From NCBI RefSeq assembly GCF_000766945.1, contig NZ_KN266208.1:589275-653274 (forward strand): a DNA stretch of 64,000 nt. Direction: 5' to 3'. Origin of the DNA: Cellvibrio mixtus subsp. mixtus J3-8 (lineage in GTDB: Bacteria; Pseudomonadota; Gammaproteobacteria; Pseudomonadales; Cellvibrionaceae). The notes beneath the pieces are model-generated. The model was not told the origin of the DNA, ran no database searches, and saw nothing but the letters and a program-made list of their open reading frames with translations. A program made the translations under genes and the position numbers. How positions within the stretch are numbered: position 1 is the first letter of the stretch; each line of letters begins with the position of its first letter. Below are positions 54,052-64,000 of the stretch, one piece after another.

Positions 54052-55311
54052 TTACTTGCGTTTCATCGATTGGAAGAATTCATCGTTAGTTTTGAAATCT
54101 TTCAATTTATCGAGCAGGAATTCAGTTGCGGCTACGTCTTCCATATCGTTTAACAAACGACGCAAAATCCATGCGCGCTGCAATTCATCCTCTTTCATCA
54201 ACAAATCTTCGCGACGAGTACCGGAGCGGCGCACGTTGATTGCGGGATAAATACGTTTTTCAGCAATCTTACGATCCAGGTGCAATTCCAGGTTACCAGT
54301 ACCTTTAAATTCTTCGTAAATAACTTCATCCATTTTGGAACCGGTATCTACGAGTGCGGTAGCGATAATACTCAAGCTACCACCCTCTTCGATATTACGC
54401 GCGGCACCAAAGAAACGTTTTGGTCGCTCCAGCGCATGCGCATCCACACCACCCGTTAATACTTTTCCTGATGAAGGAATAACCGTGTTATAGGCGCGAG
54501 CCAAACGAGTAATAGAGTCGAGCAAAATTACCACGTCTTTCTTGTGCTCCACCAATCGCTTGGCTTTTTCGATCACCATGTCAGCTACCTGCACGTGACG
54601 CGCTGGCGGCTCGTCAAACGTTGACGCAACCACTTCACCGCGCACCGAGCGTTGCATTTCTGTTACTTCCTCCGGACGCTCGTCAATCAATAACACAATC
54701 AAATGGCATTCAGGATTATTGCGCGTAATAGCCTGCGCAATATTTTGCATCATGATGGTTTTACCGGCTTTTGGTGGAGCTACGATCAAGCCACGCTGGC
54801 CTTTACCAATCGGCGCAATCAGATCGATGATACGGCCAGTAAGGTCTTCAGTAGAGCCGTTACCTGCTTCGAGTGGAAGACGAATGTTGGGGAAAAGCGG
54901 TGTGAGGTTTTCAAACAGAATTTTGTTGCGGGAGCTTTCTGGTTTGTCGAAATTAATATCGTTAACTTTCAACAGGGCAAAATAGCGTTCACCTTCTTTG
55001 GGTGGGCGAATCTTGCCAGAAATAGTATCGCCGGTACGCAAGTTAAAACGGCGAATCTGGCTGGGTGAAACATAAATATCATCAGGGCCAGCGAGATAAG
55101 AACTGTCTGCCGACCGCAGGAATCCAAATCCATCCACCAAAATTTCCAATACACCATCGCCGTAAATATCTTCGCCGCCTTTGGCGTGGCGCTTGAGGAT
55201 ATTAAAAATAATGTCCTGTTTACGCGAACGGGCGATATTTTCCAAACCCATTTCATGGGCGATATCAATTAATTCTTCAATGGGTTTCTTTTTAAGGTCG
55301 GTTAGATTCAT
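54052..55311 (-). CDS. rho: Transcription termination factor Rho
   Basis: The 419-residue hexameric RNA helicase has an N-terminal helix bundle ([20 protein letters not shown]) and the cold-shock-like RNA-binding fold ([20 protein letters not shown]). Walker A is [16 protein letters not shown], Walker B is [18 protein letters not shown], and the Q/R-loop region is [20 protein letters not shown]. It follows trxA on the same strand, the order of most gammaproteobacteria. Confidence 0.97.
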   Translation of the reverse strand: MNLTDLKKKPIEELIDIAHEMGLENIARSRKQDIIFNILKRHAKGGEDIYGDGVLEILVDGFGFLRSADSSYLAGPDDIYVSPSQIRRFNLRTGDTISGKIRPPKEGERYFALLKVNDINFDKPESSRNKILFENLTPLFPNIRLPLEAGNGSTEDLTGRIIDLIAPIGKGQRGLIVAPPKAGKTIMMQNIAQAITRNNPECHLIVLLIDERPEEVTEMQRSVRGEVVASTFDEPPARHVQVADMVIEKAKRLVEHKKDVVILLDSITRLARAYNTVIPSSGKVLTGGVDAHALERPKRFFGAARNIEEGGSLSIIATALVDTGSKMDEVIYEEFKGTGNLELHLDRKIAEKRIYPAINVRRSGTRREDLLMKEDELQRAWILRRLLNDMEDVAATEFLLDKLKDFKTNDEFFQSMKRK

Positions 55312-55675
55312 AGGAGAGACTTTATGGATGGATGTGAGTTATTGCAGATAGTGAGTTTCAAGTTTGTCGGTAAGCGACTTGTCATTTCTGGAACAGGTTG
55401 CTCTTTTACTGTTATTGTCGCCCGCCATTGAATTCTTCAGAAAAATTCAGGAACGCAAGCTTGCCAGCCTAAGACCACGGGTTCAATTAACTTATCAATT
55501 TTTTATACAGTGAATTGACGGGTTAGCTGATAATCCAGGGACCTTTGGATTCCGGGGTAAGAATAACAGCAGGAGTTTAGGGTTTGTTCGTCTGGTTATT
55601 GTGAATCTAGCAGGTGATTCGAGGAGGAACAAACATCAGATTGGCTGGAGTATAGCCATAAAAAACGAACAGTGC
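55312..55675 (-). promoter_or_regulatory. rho leader/promoter region
   Basis: The 364 bases between rho and the trxA terminator contain no gene. Rho is autoregulated through a long leader in E. coli; a similar role is plausible here but no specific element was identified. Confidence 0.4.
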
Positions 55676-55714
55676 AAAAACTAATTGGGCCGTTTTGTAA
55701 CGGCCCAATTAGTT
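55676..55714 (-). terminator. trxA terminator
   Basis: A perfect 16-base stem (55679-55694 with 55699-55714) around TTGT is followed on the minus strand by a T run (A run 55676-55680 on the plus strand). It begins one base after the trxA stop. Confidence 0.93.
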
Positions 55715-55715
55715 A

Positions 55716-56045
55716 TTAAAGCGAACTGTTGATAAAATCAACCAGTTGCGGCTTGCTCAGTGCACCTACTTTAGTCGCATGTGCAGCACCATTTTTGAAG
55801 ATAATCAGCGTTGGAATACCACGGATACCGAATTTTGCCGGGGTGTCTTTGTTGGCATCAACATCCAGCTTGGCGATCTTGATTTTGCCTTCAAACTGTT
55901 CTGCAAGATCATCAAGGATAGGTGCAATCATCTTACATGGACCACACCATGCTGCCCAGAAATCCACCAATACCGGCAAATCGGCACTCAATACTTCTTG
56001 TTCAAAACTGGCATCGCTGACATGAACAATGGCATCACTACTCAT
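55716..56045 (-). CDS. trxA: Thioredoxin 1
   Basis: The 109-residue protein has the active site [14 protein letters not shown] (Cys about 34 and 37) and the cis-Pro loop [17 protein letters not shown] 56045 ([13 protein letters not shown]) with GGAG seven bases upstream gives the standard length. It is the cytoplasmic disulfide reductase. Confidence 0.97.
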   Translation of the reverse strand: MSSDAIVHVSDASFEQEVLSADLPVLVDFWAAWCGPCKMIAPILDDLAEQFEGKIKIAKLDVDANKDTPAKFGIRGIPTLIIFKNGAAHATKVGALSKPQLVDFINSSL

Positions 56046-56181
56046 ATAAAACTCCAAACCTAACGGTTATTTAGTGGCGGGATAACCCAATTGATGGAGG
56101 CATCATAAGGACTGCACCTGGCGCAGGCAAGGAGAAAAAACCAATTATTGCCATAGGAGAGCACTATGTGACAGGTGGAAT

Positions 56182-58581
56182 TTACCCTGGCCTGACCAGG
56201 CCAACCGCTTCAAAAGCACTGTACAAATTATCGAAGGTAATCGGCTTGGAAAGATAATAATTCATCCCGCTGGCAAACACGGCCTCGCGGTGTTCTTGTA
56301 GCGCGTGTGCCGTGAGCGCGATAATCGGTGTCGGCGATAAACCTTCCCGCCGTTCGTAATCCCGGATACCTTGCGTTGCCTCAAAGCCATCCATTTCAGG
56401 CATTTCGCAATCCATCAAAATCAAACCGAAACGCTCTTTTACCTGTTTGACGCTATCCAGGGCTTCAATCCCGTTTTCTGCAAACGAAGGGTTTATTCCA
56501 AGCTTACCTAATAAACCTTTGATGACCATCCGGTTGACCGGATTATCTTCTGCAACCAACACGCGCAAGTGGGAGAATTTTTCCGGATCCAACACTTTGC
56601 GTTCCACAGGCGCAACCGGCGCAGCTTCATGCCCGAGCAGCGCAATTAATTCCTGGTGCAATAATTTGATGGAAACCGGTTTACGCAACACCGAGTGAAT
56701 ACCAAGGCGGCGAATATGCACCTGATCATGATAAACATCGCCTGCACTAAACATAAACAGTGGCAGCTCATCGAGTTCGGGAATATCGCGCAGCCATTGC
56801 GCGAACTCAAAGCCATTAGCATCCGGCAGGGAATAATCAAAACCGACAAAATCGTATGGCTCACCGGAATGCATCGCATGCTTGATCTGCGCCAACGCCG
56901 CTTTTGCAGATTGCGCCGACTCAACAAATACTCCCCAGGCCACACAATGGTGCGTAAGAAAATCAGTTAATGAACGGCTGGACTGCACAAACAATAATTT
57001 TTTTGCAATCAGCACATCATATTTCGCCTGGTTGCGACTCGCATTCCAATCACAAACTTCTTCAATTTCCATTCGCGCCGTAAACCAAAAGGTAGCGCCC
57101 TGCCCTTTGGTACTTTCTACGCCGATCTCCCCCTCCATTAATTCGGCAAGGCTTTTACAAATCGCCAATCCTAAACCGGTGCCACCATATTTGCGTGTTG
57201 TAGAAGCGTCGGCCTGGTTAAACGAATCAAACAAAACGGCGGTGTTGCTGGTATCCAAACCAATACCGCTATCTTGTACTAAAAATCTGAGCGTTACTTT
57301 TTGATCGACCGGATCCGCAATCAGCTGCACGCGCAAGGAAACAAAACCTTCGCTGGTAAATTTAAAGGCGTTGCCGAGCAAATTAATAATGATTTGCCGC
57401 AATCGGGTTGGATCGCCACGCAACCACCGCGGCACCCCCGGCTCCAAACCGCCAAACAATTCAATCTGTCGCTTATTTGCCGTCGCACCAAAAAGCTGGA
57501 TGCAATTTTCGACTAATTCATCCAATTCAAATGTGGTTTCCTCCAACCGCATTTTTCCGGCTTCAATTTTGGAGTAATCAAGAATGTCATTGATGATGCT
57601 CAACAACGTTTCGCCAGAGCGATGAATAACATCGATATAGTGTTTCTGATTTTCATCAAGCGGCGTATCACGCAACATCTCCAACATACCGATAACGCCA
57701 TTCATCGGCGTGCGGATTTCATGGCTCATTGTTGCAAGGAATTGGCTTTTTGCACGGCTCGCATCTTCCGCTGCATTTTTCTGGCGGCGGGTTTCCATTT
57801 TTTCTTCTTTCTCGGTAAGCAATGCCATTTCAATCGCATGGCGCTGTTCGATATCGTCCAGAAGTGTTTCGCGCATGTGGTTAATGGCGTTGACCACATT
57901 GTCCAATTCATCGGATGCAGAGTTAACTTTCAAGCGTTTTAGCTTTAACGGTTTAGTAAGTGTTTCCAGATTTAAATTACGCGCGTAATTGGCGATAGTT
58001 TTAATATGGCGAGTCAGTAACGCATGCACCAGCCACACAATAAATAATGCAATCACCAGCGTTTTAGTGCCCTGTACCAGGGCAATAAAAAAAGCGCGCT
58101 CCCACAATTTATCGTAAATGCTGCTTAAGCTGGCAGTAATAGTGAGCGTACCCAATTGTTGTTCCGGTGTGCTGGCATCTTCATAGACCAATGGGTAAGC
58201 GCGCACCAAAAACTGGCTGCGTTTATTTTCAAGATCTTTGGGATCGTAATTGTAGTTGCTGGCGACCAGTGTTTGCTCAGTGTTGTTCCAGTCGTGCCAT
58301 ACCACTTTAACCTGCACAACATCGTCCACGGCCAATACACTGTTGATCTGGATATTCAGTTGCTCCTGATCAAATCCCCAGAGGCTTTTGGTAATACTCG
58401 CCAACGTACTGATTCGCACCTGGTCCAGGCGCTTTTCAAGCGCAGCTATATCGTCATTAAAATTACTGTGTAACTGCAGGAGAATGGCGATCAGTGTGAT
58501 AATCGAACTGCTGATAATGATCAGCCCAAGCAGCCGTGCCGCTATCGGATTTTCACGCATGTAGCGTCTCAGGTTGGGCAT
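56182..58581 (-). CDS. BarA-like hybrid sensor histidine kinase
   Basis: The 799-residue protein has two membrane helices (about 17-37 and 166-187) flanking a periplasmic sensor region, and a HAMP-type linker and coiled coil. A HisKA domain with His287 (FLATMSHEIRTPMNG), a HATPase domain (GNAFKFTSEGFV; YGGTGLGLAICKSL) and two receivers follow. The second receiver is canonical (LRVLVAEDNPVNRMV; LILMDCEMPEMDG); the first is degenerate (VGFDYSLPDANG). No Hpt domain, so a separate phosphotransfer protein is expected. ATG 58581 is chosen over the upstream start. Signal unknown. Confidence 0.88.
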   Translation of the reverse strand: MPNLRRYMRENPIAARLLGLIIISSSIITLIAILLQLHSNFNDDIAALEKRLDQVRISTLASITKSLWGFDQEQLNIQINSVLAVDDVVQVKVVWHDWNNTEQTLVASNYNYDPKDLENKRSQFLVRAYPLVYEDASTPEQQLGTLTITASLSSIYDKLWERAFFIALVQGTKTLVIALFIVWLVHALLTRHIKTIANYARNLNLETLTKPLKLKRLKVNSASDELDNVVNAINHMRETLLDDIEQRHAIEMALLTEKEEKMETRRQKNAAEDASRAKSQFLATMSHEIRTPMNGVIGMLEMLRDTPLDENQKHYIDVIHRSGETLLSIINDILDYSKIEAGKMRLEETTFELDELVENCIQLFGATANKRQIELFGGLEPGVPRWLRGDPTRLRQIIINLLGNAFKFTSEGFVSLRVQLIADPVDQKVTLRFLVQDSGIGLDTSNTAVLFDSFNQADASTTRKYGGTGLGLAICKSLAELMEGEIGVESTKGQGATFWFTARMEIEEVCDWNASRNQAKYDVLIAKKLLFVQSSRSLTDFLTHHCVAWGVFVESAQSAKAALAQIKHAMHSGEPYDFVGFDYSLPDANGFEFAQWLRDIPELDELPLFMFSAGDVYHDQVHIRRLGIHSVLRKPVSIKLLHQELIALLGHEAAPVAPVERKVLDPEKFSHLRVLVAEDNPVNRMVIKGLLGKLGINPSFAENGIEALDSVKQVKERFGLILMDCEMPEMDGFEATQGIRDYERREGLSPTPIIALTAHALQEHREAVFASGMNYYLSKPITFDNLYSAFEAVGLVRPG

Positions 58582-58701
58582 CTCGGAAACCGCAGCAAAA
58601 ATCAGTACTAGATGAGAGGATGACCTGAAGTGTAGCAGCAAAAAACATTCTACTTATGACAAATCGCGCAGGCGCTCCGAGAAAAATTTACAAGAAATGG
58701 T

Positions 58702-58995
58702 TTAGCTCACATAACCGGACTGCAGATGCAGCAAAATTCGCTCTGCACGCGCAGCAAATTCAGCGCGGACCGTTTGATCATCCAATTGCACACCGAGCGC
58801 ATGTATGTAATGGCGCAACCCCGACGGCGTGGTTTTACCTGACATCAACCAGTGCCGGAAAACAGCTTCTACACGGGCTGGGCCAGCAGTACCTGATAAC
58901 TCCAGAAAGAGCTTGTCCACCTGCTCGATGACACGGGTCACTACCGGTAAGATTTTGTGGGACGGTACAGCAGGATTAATGGCAGCGCGTTGCAT
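58702..58995 (-). CDS. Small protein of unknown function
   Basis: The 97-residue protein is mostly helical (VVTRVIEQVDKLFLELSGTA; DDQTVRAEFAARAERILLHL), without signal peptide, membrane segment or cysteines. An AGGAG-like site (AAGGAGAT) precedes the ATG. I do not recognise the family. It is upstream of the hybrid kinase gene on the same strand, 120 bases apart. Confidence 0.65.
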   Translation of the reverse strand: MQRAAINPAVPSHKILPVVTRVIEQVDKLFLELSGTAGPARVEAVFRHWLMSGKTTPSGLRHYIHALGVQLDDQTVRAEFAARAERILLHLQSGYVS

Positions 58996-59500
58996 ATAAA
59001 TCTCCTTGTCGTCTCTTAATTTGAGTTAAGACGATGCCCTTCTATTCGCAAAGACTGTTTGGGAATAACCGAATTTTTTTAGACTGCCGGCAGCTCGCCG
59101 TACCGCCGCAGAATCTGCCTAAAAAAAGCCATCCAAGTCTTGGTAAAACAAGCTATTTTTTACCGGCAGATGTATTACAATGCGCCCGCTTTCTGCTTAA
59201 TTCATGGCAAGCCTTTTCCAGGCCCACCATGGCGCAGCAAACGTATCTTTTGCCAATCACTACCTCACTATGTATTTGTATAAGCCGTTCGGGAATACCT
59301 CGCATGAGGTTGACTTGCGCAAACCGGAATTACAAAACAGCGGGATAGTTATTCGGAACCAAAGCGTCGAGGCATAGCCCCAGGAATGCGACGCTCAAAA
59401 ATAGAGTGGAATTTAAGGACTACAATGAATGCCGACCCGAGATAAACGGGAGGCTTTTTATATTTAACGAGACACCAAAATCCGACGCGGAGAAAATTGG
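58996..59500 (+). other. opgG upstream region
   Basis: 505 bases with no supported gene. They lie between divergent genes and should hold the opgG promoter. A short unconvincing frame at 59034-59348 has biased Ser/Cys/Arg content and no ribosome binding site. Confidence 0.5.
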
Positions 59501-61141
59501 ATGAGCATGTTGTTTAACAACACTAGGTTTGAATGCACAAGCAAGGTTGGCAGCCGATTATTCCGTCGCTGTGCGCTAACCGCCCTGGCTTTGAGTTGCG
59601 CGCTGGGCTTAAACGTATACGCACAACAACCCGGCCAGCCAGCTGTAGCTCCTGCTTCGGCAACGGAAATTGCCCAACCCGCACTGTTTGACGCAATCGC
59701 CTCCCGCGCCAAATTGCTCGCCCGGCGCGAATACAAACCCATTCAGGCAAACATCCCGGAAGCACTGGCGAATATGAATTACGACCAGTACCGCTCTATC
59801 CGCTTCCGCCCTGAGTCATCGCTGTGGCACAACGAATCGCTCTTCGAACTGCAATTATTTCATCCTGGCTTTCTCTATCGTGAACCTGTCATCCTGCACA
59901 TGGCAACCGATGGTCCTGATTCTTTCGTGCAATTCAAACAAGAATATTTTAATTACGATGGCCCTGCCGCGCCTCTTGCCGGTGTAGCGCCCAATAACAT
60001 CGGCTTTGCCGGCTTCCGCATCCATTACCCACTGAATAGCAACGAATACAAAGACGAGTTTGTAGTATTCCAGGGCGCATCCTATTTCCGTATGGTTGGG
60101 CCCGGCCTGGCTTATGGTTTGTCTGCACGCGGCCTGGCAATTGATACCGCCGAACCCAAAGGTGAGGAATTCCCGGTATTCCGCGAGTTCTGGCTGGTGA
60201 AACCTAACCCTACTGATACGCGCATGGTGATGTACGCCCTGCTCGACAGCCCGTCAGTGACAGGCGCCTATCGCTTCGAAGTTATCCCTGGCGCACCCAC
60301 TGAAATGGCCGTAGAAGCACGCATTTTTGCGCGCAAGGATATTCTTAAAGTTGGCATCGCGCCGTTGACCAGTATGTATATGTGGGGCGAAAACCACACC
60401 CGCTTTGTGGATGACTTCCGCCCTGAAGTACATGACTCCGATGGTTTGTTAATGGCTGCATCGAATGGTGAGTGGATCTGGCGCCCCATCAGCAACCATC
60501 GTCAGCTGCGCGTTTCGTCCATGCTGGATACCAATCCGAAAGGATTTGGCCTGCTGCAACGCGACCGCGATTTTGATCACTACATGGATATGGAATCCCG
60601 TTACGAGAAACGCCCGAGTATGTGGGTAATTCCTGAAGGCGACTGGGGTAAGGGCCGCGCCGAACTGGTGGAAATCCCCAGCGATAGCGAAACCAATGAC
60701 AATATCGTTGCTTATTGGGTGCCGTCCAAATCGATGAAGGCAGGCTCCAGCGCGACCTACAAGTATCGCCTGCGCACCATGGATGACCATGTGATCGAAA
60801 ATACCGGCGCCAAGGTAATTCGCACCCGTATCGGTTGGGGCGCAAACCCTGGCCAGGCCAACCCGCCACCACCAAGCAAACGCAAGTTTGTCATCGACTT
60901 CCGCGGCGGCGAGCTGGATAACTTGTCCGCCGACTCACCGCTGGTTGCCGAAATGCAAAAGTCTGCTGGCACCATCAGTGAGCTGGTAGTTCGCCAGTTG
61001 CCCGATGGCCGCACCTGGCGCGCGTCATTCAAGTTGGAACCGGAAGGCAATAAAGTTGCCGATATGAGACTGTTCCTGAAATTACGCGATCAACGTCTGA
61101 GCGAAGTCTGGAGTTACGTCTGGTATCCGGACGCCATTTAA
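59501..61141 (+). CDS. opgG: Periplasmic glucan biosynthesis protein OpgG
   Basis: The 546-residue precursor has a signal peptide with a long basic n-region (hydrophobic stretch about 25-41, cleavage near VYA). Family stretches include ALANMNYDQYRSIRFRPESS, FPVFREFWLVKPNPTDTRMV, and ILKVGIAPLTSMYMWGENHT. OpgG shapes osmoregulated periplasmic glucans made by OpgH. opgH follows after one base, the conserved operon. Confidence 0.95.
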   Translation: MSMLFNNTRFECTSKVGSRLFRRCALTALALSCALGLNVYAQQPGQPAVAPASATEIAQPALFDAIASRAKLLARREYKPIQANIPEALANMNYDQYRSIRFRPESSLWHNESLFELQLFHPGFLYREPVILHMATDGPDSFVQFKQEYFNYDGPAAPLAGVAPNNIGFAGFRIHYPLNSNEYKDEFVVFQGASYFRMVGPGLAYGLSARGLAIDTAEPKGEEFPVFREFWLVKPNPTDTRMVMYALLDSPSVTGAYRFEVIPGAPTEMAVEARIFARKDILKVGIAPLTSMYMWGENHTRFVDDFRPEVHDSDGLLMAASNGEWIWRPISNHRQLRVSSMLDTNPKGFGLLQRDRDFDHYMDMESRYEKRPSMWVIPEGDWGKGRAELVEIPSDSETNDNIVAYWVPSKSMKAGSSATYKYRLRTMDDHVIENTGAKVIRTRIGWGANPGQANPPPPSKRKFVIDFRGGELDNLSADSPLVAEMQKSAGTISELVVRQLPDGRTWRASFKLEPEGNKVADMRLFLKLRDQRLSEVWSYVWYPDAI

Positions 61142-61142
61142 T

Positions 61143-63095
61143 ATGACCCATATGCAATCGCCATCCGCTCCACCGGTCAGCCGCCCTGTGGCTGACCTCA
61201 CCAGCGCACCTGCTGATGAAATCAGGATTCCGGCCAAATCGCTGCGCCGTTATATCTATGTTTTATTGAGCGTAATCACTGCTGTCAGCGGTGTTTACAT
61301 CATGTTCGATATATTGCGTGCAAACGACCTGACCGCACTGGAAGCCGTAATCCTGGTGCTCTTCGGTATCAGTTTCACCTGGCTGAGCCTGGCGTTCTGG
61401 AGCGGCCTGTTCGGATTTATCCTGCAGATGTTACGCATTGATCCGCTCACCCTTAAATCCACCAAAAACCTGGGCGCCGATAACTCGCCGATTATCACCC
61501 GCACAGCGGTGGTGATGCCGGTATACAACGAAGATACCCATCGGGTAATCGCCGGTTTTGAGGCCACATTACGCTCGCTGGAAAAAACCGGTGAAATTGC
61601 CAACTTCGATTTCTTCTTGCTAAGCGACACCACGAACCTGACCATCGCCCAGGCTGAACGCGATGCATGGCAACAATTGCAAGAGCGCCTGGGCGATCTG
61701 GGCAAACAAACGTTTTATCGCCGCCGCGAAAAAAATATCGCGCGCAAAGTCGGTAACCTTGCCGAATTTTGCCAACGCTGGGGAGCTAACTACGAGCACC
61801 TGTTGGTGCTGGATGCCGATTCCATCATGACTGGCGAGTGCCTGGTAAAAATGGTGCGAGCCATGCAGGCCAACCCGCGCACCGGCCTGATCCAGACCAT
61901 TCCGATTCCCGTTCGCCAAACCACTTTCTTTGGCCGCTTCGTACAATTTGCAGCGGTGCTTTACAGCCCGATGCTCGCCACCGGTATCGCTTTCTGGCAA
62001 ACCGATGCCGCCAACTATTGGGGTCATAACGCCATCATCCGCATGCGCGCCTTTATGGATCATTGCGGCCTGCCAACACTGCCGGGCAAAGCGCCTTTTG
62101 GTGGCGATATCCTCAGCCACGATTTTGTTGAAGCAGCCATGTTGCGTCGCGCAGGATGGGACGTGTTTTTGCTATCTGATCTGGAGGGCAGTTACGAAGA
62201 GGTTCCTTGCAACATTATCGATTACGCCAAGCGTGATCGTCGCTGGGTGCAAGGCAATATCCAGCACCTCGGGATTTTAAGTTTACGTGGATTGCACCCC
62301 ATCAGCCGCATGCACTTTTTGCTCGGCGCCACCGCTTACATCACGTCATTGATATGGTTATTGATGCTGGTGTTAAGTACTGCCGACGCCGTAGTTCGTG
62401 CAATTAATTCCAATGTGTATTTCACCGAAACCTATCAGCTCTATCCCAACTGGCCCATTGCCAAAACGGAATTAATTATTGCGCTGATTGCACTGACAAC
62501 TTTGCTGTTAATGGGCCCCAAGTTTCTCGGCGTGATAGTTGCACTCGTTCATCGCCGCAAACAATTTGGCGGAGGCTTTGCGATTATTAAAGGTGCGGTT
62601 GTAGAAACTATTTTTGCCGTGCTAATTGCACCAATCATGATGGTCTACCACGCCTACTTTGTGATTTCAGTATTGCTTGGTTTCAAAGTGAATTGGGATT
62701 CCCAGGACCGCGAAGGCCGCTTGTTACCATGGGGCGAATGTTTTGCGCGCACATCCAAAATGACTATCGCAGCAATTATCTGGGGCGCAGTCACTTATAA
62801 ATATGCTCCGGTTTTTTTCTGGTGGCTGATTCCGGTTATCACCGGTTTGATTTTGGGGGCCGCTTTAGTGCGCTATTCATCCAGCCTGGATTTGGGCCGC
62901 AGTACACGCGAACATAAAATTTTGTTGTGCCCAAGTGAAGCCATTGAAGATCCCGTGTTGGTTCATCTCGATGAATTGTTAGCGGTAGAACATCCGAAAC
63001 TGGAAACACCTGCGCCAATTCCCGAACTACCTGCAGATAACTGGTTGGATATGCCCCACGGTGACCTGGACGAGTTCCGACCAATTACCCGTTAA
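61143..63095 (+). CDS. opgH: Glucans biosynthesis glucosyltransferase OpgH
   Basis: The 650-residue inner-membrane GT2 enzyme has two N-terminal membrane helices, the donor site VVMPVYNEDTHRVIAGF, DxD-type LVLDADSIMTG, the acceptor-site HDFVEAAMLRRAGW and the RRWVQGN (QxxRW-like) motif, then several C-terminal helices. It polymerises UDP-glucose into beta-1,2-linked backbones and moves them to the periplasm. It is shorter than E. coli OpgH (847), lacking the long N-terminal FtsZ-binding extension. Confidence 0.95.
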   Translation: MTHMQSPSAPPVSRPVADLTSAPADEIRIPAKSLRRYIYVLLSVITAVSGVYIMFDILRANDLTALEAVILVLFGISFTWLSLAFWSGLFGFILQMLRIDPLTLKSTKNLGADNSPIITRTAVVMPVYNEDTHRVIAGFEATLRSLEKTGEIANFDFFLLSDTTNLTIAQAERDAWQQLQERLGDLGKQTFYRRREKNIARKVGNLAEFCQRWGANYEHLLVLDADSIMTGECLVKMVRAMQANPRTGLIQTIPIPVRQTTFFGRFVQFAAVLYSPMLATGIAFWQTDAANYWGHNAIIRMRAFMDHCGLPTLPGKAPFGGDILSHDFVEAAMLRRAGWDVFLLSDLEGSYEEVPCNIIDYAKRDRRWVQGNIQHLGILSLRGLHPISRMHFLLGATAYITSLIWLLMLVLSTADAVVRAINSNVYFTETYQLYPNWPIAKTELIIALIALTTLLLMGPKFLGVIVALVHRRKQFGGGFAIIKGAVVETIFAVLIAPIMMVYHAYFVISVLLGFKVNWDSQDREGRLLPWGECFARTSKMTIAAIIWGAVTYKYAPVFFWWLIPVITGLILGAALVRYSSSLDLGRSTREHKILLCPSEAIEDPVLVHLDELLAVEHPKLETPAPIPELPADNWLDMPHGDLDEFRPITR

Positions 63096-63126
63096 AATAT
63101 TTGTAAAAAAAACCTTTCTGTAAAAT

Positions 63127-63158
63127 AAAAAACGGGGCGTCCATACGCCCCGTTTTTT
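63127..63158. terminator. Bidirectional terminator between opgH and chitinase
   Basis: AAAAAACGGGGCGT (63127-63140) pairs with ACGCCCCGTTTTTT (63145-63158) around CCAT. It serves both convergent genes. Confidence 0.95.
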
Positions 63159-63203
63159 ATTACCAATCTATTAATTTTATTTTCCAAACCGACTCAATTC
63201 CAA

Positions 63204-64000
63204 TCACGGTAATTGATCCAGATATTGGCGATGCCGGGTAGAAAATTCAGAATTATTGAATTTGTCCCAATTAATTGACCAGGTCATCAAGCCGCGCAGG
63301 TTAGTCCATGCCTGCGCCGGCTGGTAGGTTGTGCAGCCCTGCGCCTTGATCAAGCAATTCATCGCGGTTTGCACATCGGTCACACTGGTAAATCCACCGC
63401 CCGCATTTACATTCGCAGGCAACCCAATCAATACCTGATCCTGACGCAACGCCGGGAAAGTTAAATTGGTTCCCGCCACTTTAAATCCGGTTAACAACAT
63501 ATCGATCAGGGCAATATGGAAATCTGCACCGCCCATGGTGTGATACTTATTATCGGTGCCGGTAATTGCACCCGAGTTATAGTTTTGCACTTGCAGCCAA
63601 TCAAGTTGGTCGCGCAATGCATAAATCACGGGCAAATAAGCACCGGCACGGGTATCACAACTGATGCAGGTCCCACCGTAGAAGCTATAACCCAATTGCA
63701 CAAAGAATGTTTCCGGAGCCATCGTCAGCACGAATTTATCCCCGTAATGGCTGGTTAAATCTTTCAGTGCGCCAATTAAATTTACGATCACCGGTGTCGT
63801 TGGATTGCGGAAATCATTATCGCCAGAATTTAAAAATAATGAATGACCTTCAAAATCCACATCAAGTCCGTCAAAACCATATTCATCGATAATTGCTTTC
63901 ATCGAATTCACAAAATTCGCGCGCGCCGCAGCGGTTGGCAATTGCACCTGTCCATTAGCACCACCAATACTGATGATGATTTTTTTGCCTGCCGCTTGTT
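63204..64000 (-). CDS. GH18 chitinase, C-terminal part
   Basis: The frame is open to the window end, giving at least 265 residues; the start and any signal peptide or chitin-binding module lie beyond 64,000. The GH18 motifs are clear: KKIIISIGGANG (SxGG) and YGFDGLDVDFEGHSLF, whose DxxDxDxE holds the catalytic Glu. MAPETFF, LDWLQVQNYNSG and GLMTWSINWDKFN follow. This is the single-domain barrel of bacterial GH18 subfamily with DGLDVDFE. It should hydrolyse chitin outside the cell. Confidence 0.92.
   Translation of the reverse strand, partial: QAAGKKIIISIGGANGQVQLPTAAARANFVNSMKAIIDEYGFDGLDVDFEGHSLFLNSGDNDFRNPTTPVIVNLIGALKDLTSHYGDKFVLTMAPETFFVQLGYSFYGGTCISCDTRAGAYLPVIYALRDQLDWLQVQNYNSGAITGTDNKYHTMGGADFHIALIDMLLTGFKVAGTNLTFPALRQDQVLIGLPANVNAGGGFTSVTDVQTAMNCLIKAQGCTTYQPAQAWTNLRGLMTWSINWDKFNNSEFSTRHRQYLDQLP

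Noticed and set aside
59034-59348. A 104-codon frame upstream of opgG.
   Set aside because: No ribosome binding site, biased composition and no recognisable domain. More likely part of the opgG regulatory region.

Overview
The window reads as chromosomal DNA of a gammaproteobacterium close to Cellvibrio (Cellvibrionales) and related to Pseudomonas. This is inferred from gene content and order: a pilM-N-O-P-Q cluster divergent from a class A penicillin-binding protein, hslVU followed by a DUF971 gene, the dksA-gluQ-cbrA-cbrB-pcnB-folK-panB order known from Pseudomonas, opgGH, PEP-CTERM proteins and a secreted GH18 chitinase. No rRNA, tRNA, CRISPR array or intact insertion sequence was seen.

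Layout. 1-13.8 kb: type IV pilus assembly genes (minus strand), a PBP1a, a secreted nuclease, rpmE, priA, a SPOR protein, hslVU, uppP and a DUF4136 lipoprotein. 13.8-26.3 kb: an EamA permease, sfsA, dksA, gluQ, a 60-residue membrane protein, the CbrA/CbrB two-component system, a non-coding A-rich locus, then pcnB, folK, a deoxynucleoside kinase and panB. 26.3-32.2 kb: small secreted and transport genes, a serine hydrolase, ahpF/ahpC and a flavin oxidase. 32.2-41.0 kb: an AT-rich accessory region bordered by gene remnants. It holds a gene set with an HlyC-type acyltransferase, a large kinase-fold-like protein, a MelB-type transporter, a glycosyltransferase-like protein and a secreted Gly-rich protein interrupted by TGA, followed by PEP-CTERM sequences. 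41.3-48.0 kb: a membrane protein, a repeat-containing secreted peptide, an M23-like protein, a two-component system, and an orphan ParA with a lipoprotein. 48.2-64.0 kb: srkA, cysE, a periplasmic binding protein, mscL, ubiD, rho, trxA, a hybrid histidine kinase, opgGH and the 3' part of a chitinase gene.

Most notable are two loci. First, the roughly 850 bases between cbrB and pcnB contain everything expected of a CrcZ-type Hfq-titrating small RNA: clustered TGTTAC/GTAACA half-sites, a GG-N10-GC sigma-54 promoter, about 400 nt of transcript packed with AAYAAYAA-like motifs, and a strong terminator. In Pseudomonas, CbrB plus sigma-54 drives CrcZ from this same position to relieve catabolite repression, so this is probably a Cellvibrio counterpart. 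Second, the AT-rich island pairs an HlyC-family acyltransferase with a 500-residue-class partner, as MceI/MceJ and MchD/MchC do in siderophore-microcin maturation, but in an unfamiliar setting. Two of its reading frames carry single in-frame stop codons, so it is either decaying or unusual.

Start sites were moved from the longest frame wherever a ribosome binding site, a family N-terminus or a promoter favoured an internal start. Family names come from sequence motifs read by eye, without database searches.
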